In this document: piece by piece, positions 36,701 through 46,800 of the stretch
How the letters are laid out: each line of letters starts with the position of its first letter
Numbering within the stretch: position 1 is the first letter of the stretch
Assembly: GCA_963971405.1 (NCBI GenBank)
Contig: OZ020486.1
Span: forward strand, 35,239,419 to 35,303,418
Direction: 5' to 3'
Origin: Psococerastis gibbosa
Taxonomy: Eukaryota; Arthropoda; Insecta; Psocodea; Psocidae
DNA: 64,000 bases
The notes under the pieces: model-generated
Databases searched by the model: none
Seen by the model: only the letters and a program-made list of their open reading frames with translations
Told to the model about the DNA's origin: nothing
Made by a program: the position numbers and the translations under genes

Positions 36701-39700
36701 TAGTTCGGTGTTCTACCGTTTTATCTTTCTACCGTTCAATGTTTTAGATACAACAAGTCAATAACGAAATCTCTCAATTAATGGAATCGCAACTTGCCGG
36801 ACAAAGTTCTGGTGAAGATAAGAACGCCCCATTCAGGCAACAAGCAGCCATTATAGCACGGAAAAAAGAAGGAAAAGCTGAGCAACTTAGTGAGTTACGA
36901 AGCCAGTTGTCACTCGTCGAAGAAGAACTTGCGGGGAAACAGAAGCAACTCCATGAAATAGCCGGTGATACTGTACTTCGCGGTGAAGAGTTCAAAAAAT
37001 ATGTCACTAAATTGAGGGGGAAGAGCGCGTTGTACAAGAAACAAAAGGCGCAACTTGCTGCTCTAAAATCTGAGGCCGGAGTTTTGACGAGAACTCTTGA
37101 AATTTTAGCCTCCCGCGATCAGTCAGTAATCCATGCTTTGGTAAGTACACATTATTAGTAAAGCGGCGTTTCCATTGACCTCACATTGCAGAATGCACAT
37201 GGCGTTGACGTGGTAGCAGACATTAAAGACTTATTAATGATGTCTGCTACCACGTCAACGTCATGTGCATTCTGCAATGCGAGGTCAATGGAAACCCCGC
37301 CTAAGTCTGCCATGCATCTTAAATTTGAATGCTTTTCAATGAAGAACTTAATTGGTTTTATGAGTCTGTTCTGATGGTTGTTCCATTTTTTGACAATCCT
37401 TGGAAAATCAGTTCAGGTGAAGGATACCTCAATTCATACAATATATCTGGAAAAGGGAGTCGATAAAACTCTGTGGTACTCGAACACACCATCTGTACCG
37501 CTTAGGGGCACCGTCTTTCTATCTGTCCCAATGTCATAGTGTAGATCAGGGGTTCCCAAACCTTTTTGTCCGTGGACCGCTAGATTATTTCATGATTTTC
37601 CAGGGACCCCCCATGGCTGTGATAGGAAAATCGTTAATTTCTAGGACCAATATTAAACTTAGATTGTGCCTAAAATTACGTGTTAATATTTGATTGAAAA
37701 ATGTTTAGAACTGGTATCGGGCGGATTTTCATGGTCACGGCAAAATCAAACCACATGAGAATTTTTCTCTGAATAATCCAAATTATGGCTACATTCAGAA
37801 GCCCGTATTCTCTAACATGGTGCTTGACAGGGGCTATGAAATCCTGTCCCACTGCAGCAATGGAGATAGTACTGGACTTCCCACCCCTCCATGTTGCAGT
37901 GGAAACTTCAGCCGAAATGGCATTATTAGGAGTGGAAGGGCAATTAAGAGAGACTCAGCCTCTCTGACTACGTCTGACCACTGCCTGGATATGCCAAGTG
38001 ATAGAATCCATCCTAAATACTGTTTTAGGAGGGAATTCGAAACTATATTAGGGACAATGGAAGAATGCTGCGAATCAGCAGGAATTCTCAATAGTCACAC
38101 AATCAAGTGGTTTACTAATGGCTCTAGACTAGGAAGTACAAAACCAAGCTCCTTGGCGTCTTTGGTCCTGGGGTTAAATATCTGGAGTCTCTTGGGGAGA
38201 CAACTATAGTCTTGCAGATTCTGCAATGAAGGTGCGGAGGACCTTCGATGCGATGCGATGCAATCGCACGAAGAAGAGCAGCATACTCGGGAAGCTTGCA
38301 GTTACATGTAAAAGACCTACCACTTCTGAATCCCCTCAAGATCCTAGCTCTCCTAACGGAGATAGGCGTGATAGGCCTCGAGAAAGTGATGTAAATACTT
38401 TGTTGTAGGGGGCACAATAGGCCAATAGGCTTAAGTGCACACAGGTAACACCTGCACCCCAATTAATAAAAATATAAAAAAATATAAAATCGGGCGGATT
38501 TTGTAGTTGATGCCAAGACTTAATGTATTTTATTTCAAATTTCCGATAACTCGGTTGTTTTATTTTCTTATTTCTTACTTTGGCCCGATATACGTCTGTG
38601 GACCACCGGTGGTCCATGGGCAACAGTTTGGGAACCCTTGGTGTAGATGATAACCTGGCAAGTCCCTCTTCCGGATATAATGTCCCGATGACATTGCCTT
38701 CTCAACCTAAGGCAATTTAGTGGCTGTATTGTGTAACAAATATTACTGCAATAGAAATGGATGACTAAATACATACATAGAACTGTTTTAAGTGTCCTTG
38801 AAAGTCCAGAAACCTCATTTTCCACTGATTGACCATAAAACTGCAAAAATCTCGCATGTTGGCCATTCGCTGTAACAACTGTCAATATAAATTAAACGGT
38901 CCCTGGGCAACCTCGTTGTTCCAGTGCGCTCCTTATTTAACTACTTTAACTACTTACCCAGCCAACACCACCACCACCTATCACAAGCGTCCGGTGCGGA
39001 CCTGACGGCGCAATTATCCGAAAGGATCCCGCGCCCTTACAAAAAAATAAAAAATCAGGCAAGTTCAAGTCATCATAGTGAGATTCCCCAAAGTGACTTC
39101 ATGGAACATCATTATACCTACTTAAAATTATTGAAAAAATAAGACACAACTGATCCACAATAAAATATTTAATAAGTGACCGGTTTCGGTAAGATGCCAT
39201 CTAAACTAAACAAACAAATGAAATAAATAAATCTTACCGAAACCGGCCACTTATTATATATTTTATTGTGGATCAGTTGCGTCTTATTTTTTCAATAATG
39301 TTAAGTTCAAGTCAGTTGACTTTCAACAAGAAGTTAATGATAAAGCTATTGTGACTCCATCAAACAAGTTAGGGTTTGGATTGGTGATTGCTTATTTATT
39401 ACTAGCATATTTTCTAACTATTGACGTCTCTTTTCTTTTTAATTTTAGGCCAGAGAAGAGGAAAAACATGGAGTGGAGGGTTTCAGAGAGACGAGGAACA
39501 CACTTGAAAGCGTTTCTGAATTGAAAAGTGAGGTCGATCTTGCCAAAGGTAACACCTTACAAAACATGTCAAAGCTCGTAGTAGAGCTGTCAAAGAGAAT
39601 TGCAGAAAAGAAGTTCAAGTTGGAGCCTTTGATTGGCGAGCTTCGCCCTCTCAGGCAAGAACACAGTGAGCTATACGACCAGTACGAGCAGATGAAGAAA

Positions 39701-42658
39701 GTTTATGACTCCAATGCTGCTGCTTTGGAAAATGCAAACAGAAGATTACAACAGGTACACGGTCTGTTCTCAAAGTAGTAGGACTATTTTTTAAATTACT
39801 ATTTAAAAACCATTTTTAATGTTATTTGTGGGAATAGTAGAACCTATTTGAATTTGTCAAACTGCGCTATGCTGCCAACGACTTTTCCAGTTTTCGTATA
39901 CCTCCCTTTCTCACGGCCTGTGATACCGAGCCGTGTTGCTTCCACTAGAGCATCGGTTTTATTCTTAGGAATAGGAAAATCTCTGGTGGGGCCTATTCAG
40001 GGTTTTAGGGGGATGAAGCAAAATTGATACATCTAGAAGTTCCATAATTCTCCATGACAAGGCAGTTGGACAGTGTCACGGTAAAAGTAACCTGCAGCCG
40101 ATTTCTCACAGCGTTCCCAATGTCCCCTTGCAGCGATCGTGCGGGCGCAGACAGCTTCCCGTCCGCCCGCTTGCCCAGGAAAAATAGTCCTACTTTCAGA
40201 ATAGACCCTGTATTTCCCTCAGAAGTTTTTCTACTGATGAATATCAGCACAACGTTTTGTCACCTCCACCCCGTGCCGCGTGGAATGTTTGTTGAAAAGT
40301 GCTGCATTCAATTACTCTTGCTTTATAGTCCCGCCTTTTTTTGTAGCCCGCATTAGAACCGCGCCAAATTTATCTCTACTGCTACAACTCGTCGTTTCCC
40401 GGAAATACCGTTGTAACTCAAAAAAATCGAAAAATGAGATACTAGTGTCATTTTAGGTTTTTTTTTTTTTTTTTTTTTTTCCCTTCGTGGGGCCTACTCA
40501 TTTGAGTTCCTATAAGCGTCGACCTAGAAGGTCTTTTGCTTCCACGTTCGCCGTCTACGCCCATCTTATAACACCAGTCTTTTTGATAAATTCTAGTGTT
40601 CTTGTGATGGGATTAGATCGGATGGTTTCCTCTTCAGACCTAGGGTGGCCAAGAGTTTGGTATCGAGTTTGTCCCAGCGCTTCACATTCAAAGAGAATGT
40701 GTTCAGCTGTTTCTTCTTCAACTTCACACAGTCTGCATCTACTGTCGTTTTTCACGCCAACCCTATATTTTACGTTAAAAAAATCGCTCTTTCTGAGCAA
40801 TAGTGTATTATCTTCAAAATGGAAAATGGAACATGAGTCTAGTCTTGATCTTTCAAAAGTGTAAAGAAGCAGCTAGTTTGTGATATTAACTAATATGAAA
40901 TGGGCCCAATAGCTTCCCGTGAATCTGCTGTTAAAGTTACGAAAAAGTTAGAAATCGCTCTCCTGAAAATTTTACTTTTTGGAGTTACAACGGTATTTCC
41001 GGGAAGCGACGAACTGTCAATCCCATTCCAGATTAATGTGAAAAATAAAAGCATAAAAATGTTTTAGGAAGTTGACAAAATGCAAGCAGAGATGAAGACA
41101 ACTGAAGATGAAATAGACAGATTACAAAATGAAATTGCTAAAGCTCAAAAGGATGCTGTAAGAGCAGCAGAAGAAGTCAAATTATATTTAATGGGAGCGG
41201 CGGAAGCGAAGAAACAGTCTTTAAGGGAGGAATTTCAATTGAAAATAGCGGAACAAGAAAAGATTAGCAAGCTGCTCAAAGAGGAACAAAATTCCATTAA
41301 AGAACTTCAAGGGAAGAGTGCAGTGCAATTGAAGATGTGGGAGGATTTAGAGAGGTGAAAATGCGTTGTTTATTATTTAAGTACGGGCTTATGAGTGTAC
41401 AGCCCGTAGGAAATTGGCTGCCCGAAATTTAATTCCTTTTATTTGTTATTTAATTAACTAAGCATGTCATTAAAGATTTGGCTCATCAAAGTTGTTAAAG
41501 ACTACTTCGTGCATCATATTATAAGATATTTTTAGTTTTCGAAATTGTAGTTTTTTCAGAAACATGCAAATATTTTATAAACAATAACTTTTCACGTATT
41601 ATCGATTTTATAAAAAAAACTACAATTTTGAAAACTAAAAATACCTTATTATATGATGTAGAAGACTAATTTACTTTATGCATCATATAATAAGGTATTT
41701 TTAATTTTCGAAATTTTAGTTCTTTCACAAAAATAATAATAATTTATAAACAATGACTTTTCACGTAAAATAGAAATGATGAAAAAACTACAGTAATTTC
41801 GAAAATTAAAAATACCTTATTTTATGATGCATGAAGTCTTCTGCAACTTAAATGAGCCAAATCTTTAATAATGGGCTTAGTTCATTAAATTAAAAATAAA
41901 AAGTAATACATTTCGGGTTGCCAATTTCCTACGGGATGTACACTCTTAAAGTTAAGGCCAACCTCTTGTTCATATCGAATAATGTGTATTATGTTTCGTC
42001 CAATTCACTGGTGTTTTCGGATTTTGCTGTTTCTTTGGAACTTTCTTTACTGCCTGTTGGTCCTTTGGTTAAAGGGGGGGGGGGAGGGTTGTGGTATTTA
42101 AAAAAAATATATTTTTGGAAACTTGATAAGTATGGATGTAGACCTATCTTCGCAAGGGAGGCAAGTAATACTACAAACTCGTAGCTTGACTGCCAGGTTA
42201 ACTCAACTTATACAGATAAGAACTCTCAACCACAGTGAAGAACCGAGGCAGCAGCTTGCCGCCGGTGACATCGAGGACATGTGCCAGTTTGCCGGAGGCC
42301 TAAATTCAAAAGGAAACAGTGGCAATGGTGTCGTTGACATAGGCAAGGTTCAAGGCATTGGTTATTCACTATGGTTAAAATCATACGACAATGGACAAGC
42401 TGAGACACCGGTTATTCACTGAGGTTAAAATCATACGACGGTTTTGTTCTATATAATAGGTTGACTTAAGCTGAGGGTAGAGCTACGAGTATGTAGTGTT
42501 ATTTTCATTGGTCGCATTCATCCACTTTGGCATTAACTCTACTTTTTCATTTTATCAGGTTGCTGAAGTGCAAACTTCAGTGCTTAGAAGAGGAGGCTAA
42601 AGGAACTGGATTCATCAGACGAGAAAAAGGAGCTGAAACCTTAATTTTACCACAATAA
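30774..42658 (+). CDS. IFT81: Intraflagellar transport protein 81, complete
   Basis: IFT-B core subunit. With IFT74 it binds and carries tubulin into growing cilia. Exons: 30774-30881, 32786-32922, 34418-34754, 35345-35704, 36748-37140, 39449-39754, 41068-41354, 42559-42658. The sum is 2028 nt, 675 aa, against 676 in human; all borders are GT/AG and in phase. The N-terminal calponin-homology-like tubulin-binding domain spans about residues 1-120 (LISFDLLSPEQILQ, DIRQEELETTVVRIL, FRQGLVQGDKKIIHPILEWL, KKRAYLARFLVKLEIP). The rest is coiled coil (RQQAAIIARKKEGKAEQL, FKKYVTKLRGKSALYKKQKA) ending LILPQ. In insects this protein is expected in ciliated sensory neurons and sperm. Introns carry many elements, including a nested hAT/LINE pair. 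Very sure. Confidence 0.96.
31417..32063. mobile_element. Foldback element, IFT81 intron 1
   Basis: TAACCAGCTCAAGTTCGGAC at 31417 is mirrored by GTCCGAACTTGAGCTGGTTA ending at 32063. Arms of about 230 bp share CCTCAGGGATAATATTTGTT and ATGGACCATTAGGT-type blocks. The spacer of roughly 190 bp (31640-31830) contains GGAATCGCGTTATCCGCGGA and no coding sequence. Confidence 0.85.
32233..32530 (-). mobile_element. Two LINE C-terminal remnants
   Basis: At 32233-32352 the minus strand decodes as YNKLPNLIKSAKNQDFKKKF and then a FLIQKTFYEIQEFF-like end, typical of the C-terminus of CR1/Jockey-type reverse transcriptases. At 32488-32525 it decodes as GELRKWVRATP, matching the end of the LINE tails at 61898 and 53309. 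Both are short, dead fragments in IFT81 intron 1. Confidence 0.6.
33340..33445 (-). repeat. tRNA-like repeat fragment
   Basis: Minus-strand homology to the tRNA-like block at 49715-49925: GGGTTCGACGAACCC-like B-box region, CCCACGATCTACGCC and GAACCGCTGGACCACAA. It lacks a complete cloverleaf. It is best read as a piece of a tRNA-derived short repeat in IFT81 intron 2. Confidence 0.5.
33570..34196 (-). mobile_element. LINE remnants, IFT81 intron 2
   Basis: At 33990-34196 the minus strand encodes LPIELRAARNASNFPKLLRN followed by HLLEKAFYTVTEALGQ, a C-terminal signature common in non-LTR reverse transcriptases. At 33570-33870 a more decayed frame has WMRFTNHTRQLELIND- and EWITAGGN-like pieces of another LINE end. 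Neither is intact. Confidence 0.6.
35734..36123. mobile_element. Nested GGCG-end foldback MITE
   Basis: The outer ends are TAAGGTGCCCATTCCATTGA and CAATGGAATGGGCGCCTAA. The outer arms hold CCGGCTAGGGCTATTTCCAA and GGTGACGTGGTAGCAGACAT with mirrors near 36060-36110. The loop contains the same inner element as at 5589-5847 (TTTCCACCGACCTCGCATTG, GGCGTCATGGGATATGTTAA). It starts 29 bp after IFT81 exon 4. Confidence 0.85.
37159..37304. mobile_element. GGCG-end foldback MITE beside a splice donor
   Basis: TAAAGCGGCGTTTCCATTGA is mirrored by TCAATGGAAACCCCGCCTAA. The arms CATTGCAGAATGCACATGGC match the inner element of the nested copies in part, while the core GACGTGGTAGCAGACATTAA matches the outer one. 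It begins 18 bp downstream of the IFT81 exon 5 donor (37140/37141), so the donor lies next to a strong hairpin. Confidence 0.85.
37547..38640. mobile_element. hAT-type element with nested LINE
   Basis: The ends are CAGGGGTTCCCAAAC and GTTTGGGAACCCTTG (one mismatch), each bordered by GTGTAGAT (37539-37546 and 38641-38648), an exact 8-bp target duplication typical of hAT elements. The non-LINE part is only about 330 bp and non-coding, so this was a small non-autonomous hAT before the LINE entered. Confidence 0.92.
37730..38488 (+). mobile_element. 5'-truncated LINE inside the hAT element
   Basis: ATCGGGCGGATTTT at 37716-37729 recurs at 38489-38502, a 14-bp target duplication inside the hAT element. 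The content matches the LINE family at 15200-15879: an RNase H start (HTIKWFTNGSRLGS), the CNEGAEDP-type end, the same CACACAGGTAACACCTG 3' UTR and an A-rich tail. The internal part after SRLGS is deleted compared with 15200. Broken frames. Confidence 0.9.
39121..39305. repeat. Palindrome related to 3170-3375
   Basis: TTAAAATTATTGAAAAAATA at the left is mirrored at the right. The arms carry AAGTGACCGGTTTCGGTAAG and CTTACCGAAACCGGCCACTT, then TGTGGATCAGTTG, which recurs as TGTGGATCATTG beside the 3170 element. The CTGATGA block is deleted in both arms, so the hammerhead-like fold is lost here. Confidence 0.75.
40391..41010. mobile_element. Inverted-repeat element split by a LINE
   Basis: GTCGTTTCCCGGAAATACCG continuing to TTGTAACTC at 40419 is mirrored by 40982-41010. 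Most of the interior is a minus-strand LINE fragment. It lies in IFT81 intron 6, with its right end 57 bp before exon 41068. Confidence 0.7.
40457..40862 (-). mobile_element. LINE 3' fragment with poly(A)
   Basis: On the minus strand the frame 40800-40555 decodes as CRLCEVEEETAEHILFECEA and ends TRTLEFIKKTGVIRWA: a zinc-knuckle C-terminus of a non-LTR element, distinct from the other families here. A pure T run (about 40457-40480, plus strand) is its poly(A) tail. No clean target duplication was found. Confidence 0.75.
41393..41945. mobile_element. Double palindrome, IFT81 intron 7
   Basis: GAGTGTACAGCCCGTAGGAA at 41393 is mirrored by TTCCTACGGGATGTACACTC ending at 41945. Inside lie two smaller palindromes in tandem (about 41510-41660 and 41670-41850), each built from GCATCATATAATAAGGTATT and AAAATAGAAATGATG-like blocks. 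It can thus fold as one long hairpin or as two side by side. A related block (ATTATATGATGCA) is at 14220. Non-coding. Confidence 0.8.
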
Positions 42659-43810
42659 TAGGTAGCCATTGCCCTCACTTGCACCTCCCTCTAGATGAGC
42701 GGTTTTTATGTAAAATAACTTTCTCCTATATAGCTGTATAGCTACTTTGTTTGAACGGAGTCGCAATGTTGCTACACGAATTAAGGCTGGCGTAAAATTA
42801 TTATTTATTTGTAGAACATGACAAATTTTTAATTATAATTATTTAATTAAAATTTAAGCATCGGCGATGTTGTCCATTGCACAAAATACAGAAAAAGTTG
42901 TGATATGATGTTTCGTTACATGTGTGAATTAAGAATAAAATCTAGTTTTTAATAGTTAGGCCTAATAGAAGTAATTTTCAGCGCCTTCACCATTTTACCG
43001 TCACCAAATGCGCCCCTACATTTCGATATAAAACATGTATCCTTCACAATCACCAATTGGATACAGTTCTTCCGACCACTACTCTACATGTCTGACTGCA
43101 ATACAATACCTATTTGTTGTAGCCTACTCACTACAGTAAATAAGCTGCTAGCGGTACCTATTTGGGGATTTTCTCGTTGGTGGTTATAGGCCACTGAGTC
43201 ACCATTACGTAATACTTGACCTAGCAATCTAATAACGAAGCAGACATTATTTTTAATCTTTTTAGCCTGGAATGAAAAAAATATGTAAACAAGATATATT
43301 TTTACAATGGAAAGTGTTATTCAAAAAATTGGATTGTTCACATTTTTAAATACTAACGTCTAACTGTAGACTATATAGTAGGCCCGCAGAGCCTATCTAC
43401 GTGACGGGTTGGTAAGTCGGTAGGCAAACTAATATTTCCGTGTGGGACATTATCCAATTATGTCCCTAAGAGGAGAAAAATAAAACATTCGCTGCAAACC
43501 AATTCTTAGATTGCAACTCAAGAAGAAGATGTCCCTATATTATGTAGACATTAATTTGGACGTTAGATTAATATTTGAAGTGTCGTCTTTATAAATAAAA
43601 ATTAGAAATCAAGAAAAAACTTAAGCAGTGGCACAAGAAAATTTAATAACCGCGCTTTAAATATCTAATTACACATCTATTTCTTAAAAAATGTAAACAA
43701 TAATAGAAAACAATATGGCGGATTCCCAAACTTAATATCTCATATTTGATGATTTCTTCTTTTCTTGTTAGTAATACCATTAAAGCATTATACAATTCCG
43801 TATTTTCAAC
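42659..43810. other. IFT81-GTF3C5 intergenic region
   Basis: Holds the IFT81 3' UTR, an AATAAA at 42934-42939 (about 280 bp past the stop) as likely poly(A) signal, and a copy of the TGTAAAC-TTTCCATTG inverted repeat at about 43275-43400. The GTF3C5 promoter must lie near the end. No other gene is seen. Confidence 0.6.
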
Positions 43811-46800
43811 ATGCAGACTTTAAGTAATCTGACCCCCTATGTTTGCGTTCATTATCCGGGCAATATAGTAAATGTTGATCGAATGATGGAAACCCTCGGT
43901 GGAAGTGAAGCAATTTCTGAAGTAAGTAGCCCTATAATAATAAAATAATAAAAATGCATAAGCAAAAGAAAATACTTGGAAGAGGGGTTGGGATAGCAAC
44001 TACTCAAACGGGGACACTCCATACAATTTTCCGTGGTGTCTATTTAGTAACGGATGATTAGGAAGCAGAACAAAAATATTATATTAGTTACTGTAGATAG
44101 GTACTGGTGTAGTTCTGTTGGGTCATGTACTGTACTTGGTTGTATTTCGTAAAACTGCGTATTATTCTTACACGGTACCCCAAACTGCATGGAAACAAGT
44201 CAAATTGGTTCAAAGGTTTTGAGTCTTTTGACTTGGGTTAATTAGACCCAGCGCACTTATCTTATACTCATTACTCAGTAGCATTGGTGTCTTGGCGAGG
44301 CAACTTGTCATACATTTAAGTTCATTTTTTTGTGATTCCAGTTTAAAATTGTGGAAACATTATTTTTGTTCAGTGCATTACACTTAAAGGCTTAAAAAAA
44401 ATTAAACCCGTTTTAAATCAATCCTTCTAAATTTATTGTGTTTCTGGTCTGCTTTCCGCAGATACAGACCGTATACATGATCGTTTATTTAGGCTGTAGA
44501 TTTAAAAACGAGAGCATCATCGGAATATACCAAGTTTATTATTGTAATAATTATTTACAATTCTGGGAAACTTTTAATAATATTTTAGGTTATATGTGAT
44601 GATCGCCGTAAGCCGCAGCTGTGGTTTCGCCCAGAAGATAAACTCAGTAAGACAGTTAACGGTACGAGAAGGCAGACTTCAAACCTACTAATGAAAGTAA
44701 TTGTGAAGAAGAGATCAAAGGCAATAGTATCGCATGAAATCACAGGCTTCATAACTGAAGAATTTTCGTTCCACACGCTGTGTGATTTTCAATACTTGGC
44801 TATGCACAACGGAGTCAATGTGTACAATCAAGTAGTTCCTAGAAGCATCGACACAGACTGGCTTAAAAGCGACGGGCCCACTATTCTTGTGCCACCGTTA
44901 ATGTCAAGGATTGACAGCGTCCAGGTACGGTGTTTTAAAACTTTAAGAGAAAAATTACTTTCTGTCGCCAACGTCTTATTTATGCTAGGTAACAATTTGC
45001 TTTTGCTGGTGAACGAAGTGAGCTTCAATAACAGCGAAGACCTAGGCACAGAACCGCAATAACAATGTTAGTAAACCCCCGATTTGATATATTTTAAAAC
45101 TCTTGTGGCAAACATTATACATTGTGCAAGTAGTAATGCAGCATCACAGAAAATGTTACTTTGTTTCAGAACTATCATTATAATAAAGATAAACATTCAG
45201 AAACAGACGAGTGTGCAAAAGTTATTTCATCATCAAGGCGAAAACGGTTTGGGCTTGCCCGTTTCATTAACTTCGAAGATCAAGAAGTTCCCATTTCACC
45301 GAAAGAATTGCCTGCGAATATCGTTAAACCAGTAAAGTCAGAGGAAGAAATGGAAATAATTCGAAAGGTACCAGAAACAATGTATTGTCTCTTATAAGTC
45401 ATCGCGTGTGTAAACACATGCCATACTCATTCCAAGCGACCTGTCGAGTGTTCCCCTGTTTCAACCGTGTACATCTTTTTCGCATACTACTGCTATACAG
45501 TATACAGTCTTGGAAAAAAATAATAAGAACGCGGACCTTTTCCCTATTTTCTCCGGAACTATTAGAGATAATTCCACCAAACTAGGACATGAACACCACT
45601 ACCTAGAGGTACTTCATTGCTGTTACCATCAGTTATAAGCAATGCTTACTTCTTTAAGAATTGAAAAAAATAATAAGAACGCGGGCAATTTTTTTTCAAT
45701 TTTTAGCTTCATTATGCAAGAACTTCAATACAAACTAACATTTGGTGGTCTGCCCATTGTTCTGCATTACAGCATTGCGCTGTTTTTCATCGACAGCACC
45801 AGGTATTGATATACAATGATGGATATCATCCCCCGTGTCTTCTTCACTTGAAGCCACAGTAGTTCCTTCTTCGAAATTTTTTCATTGGGTAGACGGCTCG
45901 TCAGGTCATTCCACAAATTTTTGATGGGATTGAATCCGTCTGACTGCGCTGACCGCGGTAAAACGTCGACTCGGCTGTCCACAAACCACTACTTCACTAG
46001 TTTGAAAGAGTTCTTGAGGTTATAGTCCCGCTGAAAAACCCATTCTACTGGTATTTTCTCGTCAGCATTATGTCTTGGAATATGTCTCTGTAACTTTCCT
46101 TCGTCAACATATCTCCTATACGATGTTTTGGGCCAACTCAGTAGTAAGGGAAACAGCCCCACTCCAAGATGTTACTGCCACCGAACTTTACGGTCTTTTT
46201 TGGGTATACCGGGATTTAAATCAGCATTGGGCGATCTTCTGAAATCGGTTTTCTATAAGCACTGCAGAGATAACTTCTGTTTCATCGCCCAACAAGAAGT
46301 TGCGCCATGTCCCCCTATCACAGTTCTTAGACAGTAGAAAGTATGACTTAACCAAGTACAGACACGAGTCTCGCATGCTGCTAACATCCAGTCAGTTACT
46401 TCACAGCCTCAAGGATATTACCAACACCCCAGAAAGATATATCACAGGGCCGCAAAAGCTCTCGCAACTCGGATGTATCAAATAAATTAAACATGCATAA
46501 GATGTATTGTTTAGATATGTATCATGTTGTTTCTAACGCCTGCTTTCAGTATTTCTGCTTTAAGCAACCCTGTCAACTTGGTGGGGGAGTGAATCTGTTT
46601 GCTAACTTGAGACACCCTAAGGGTAGACTCTTTCACCTCGGGGAAAGGGGAGTTGTCGGACGGGGAGGACCTACTGATTATAGTCGATTCCGAACCACTT
46701 GGGGAACATGGTAAACTCACATGATTAAATCGGAGGTGACCAGGACTCGACACGCACATAAACTGACTGGTTTAGTCTCAGCGCGTTATCATGTCCCACC

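Noticed and set aside
40054-40356. 100-codon plus-strand frame in IFT81 intron 6
   Set aside because: No motif, not in phase with flanking exons, and the conserved IFT81 sequence is complete without it.
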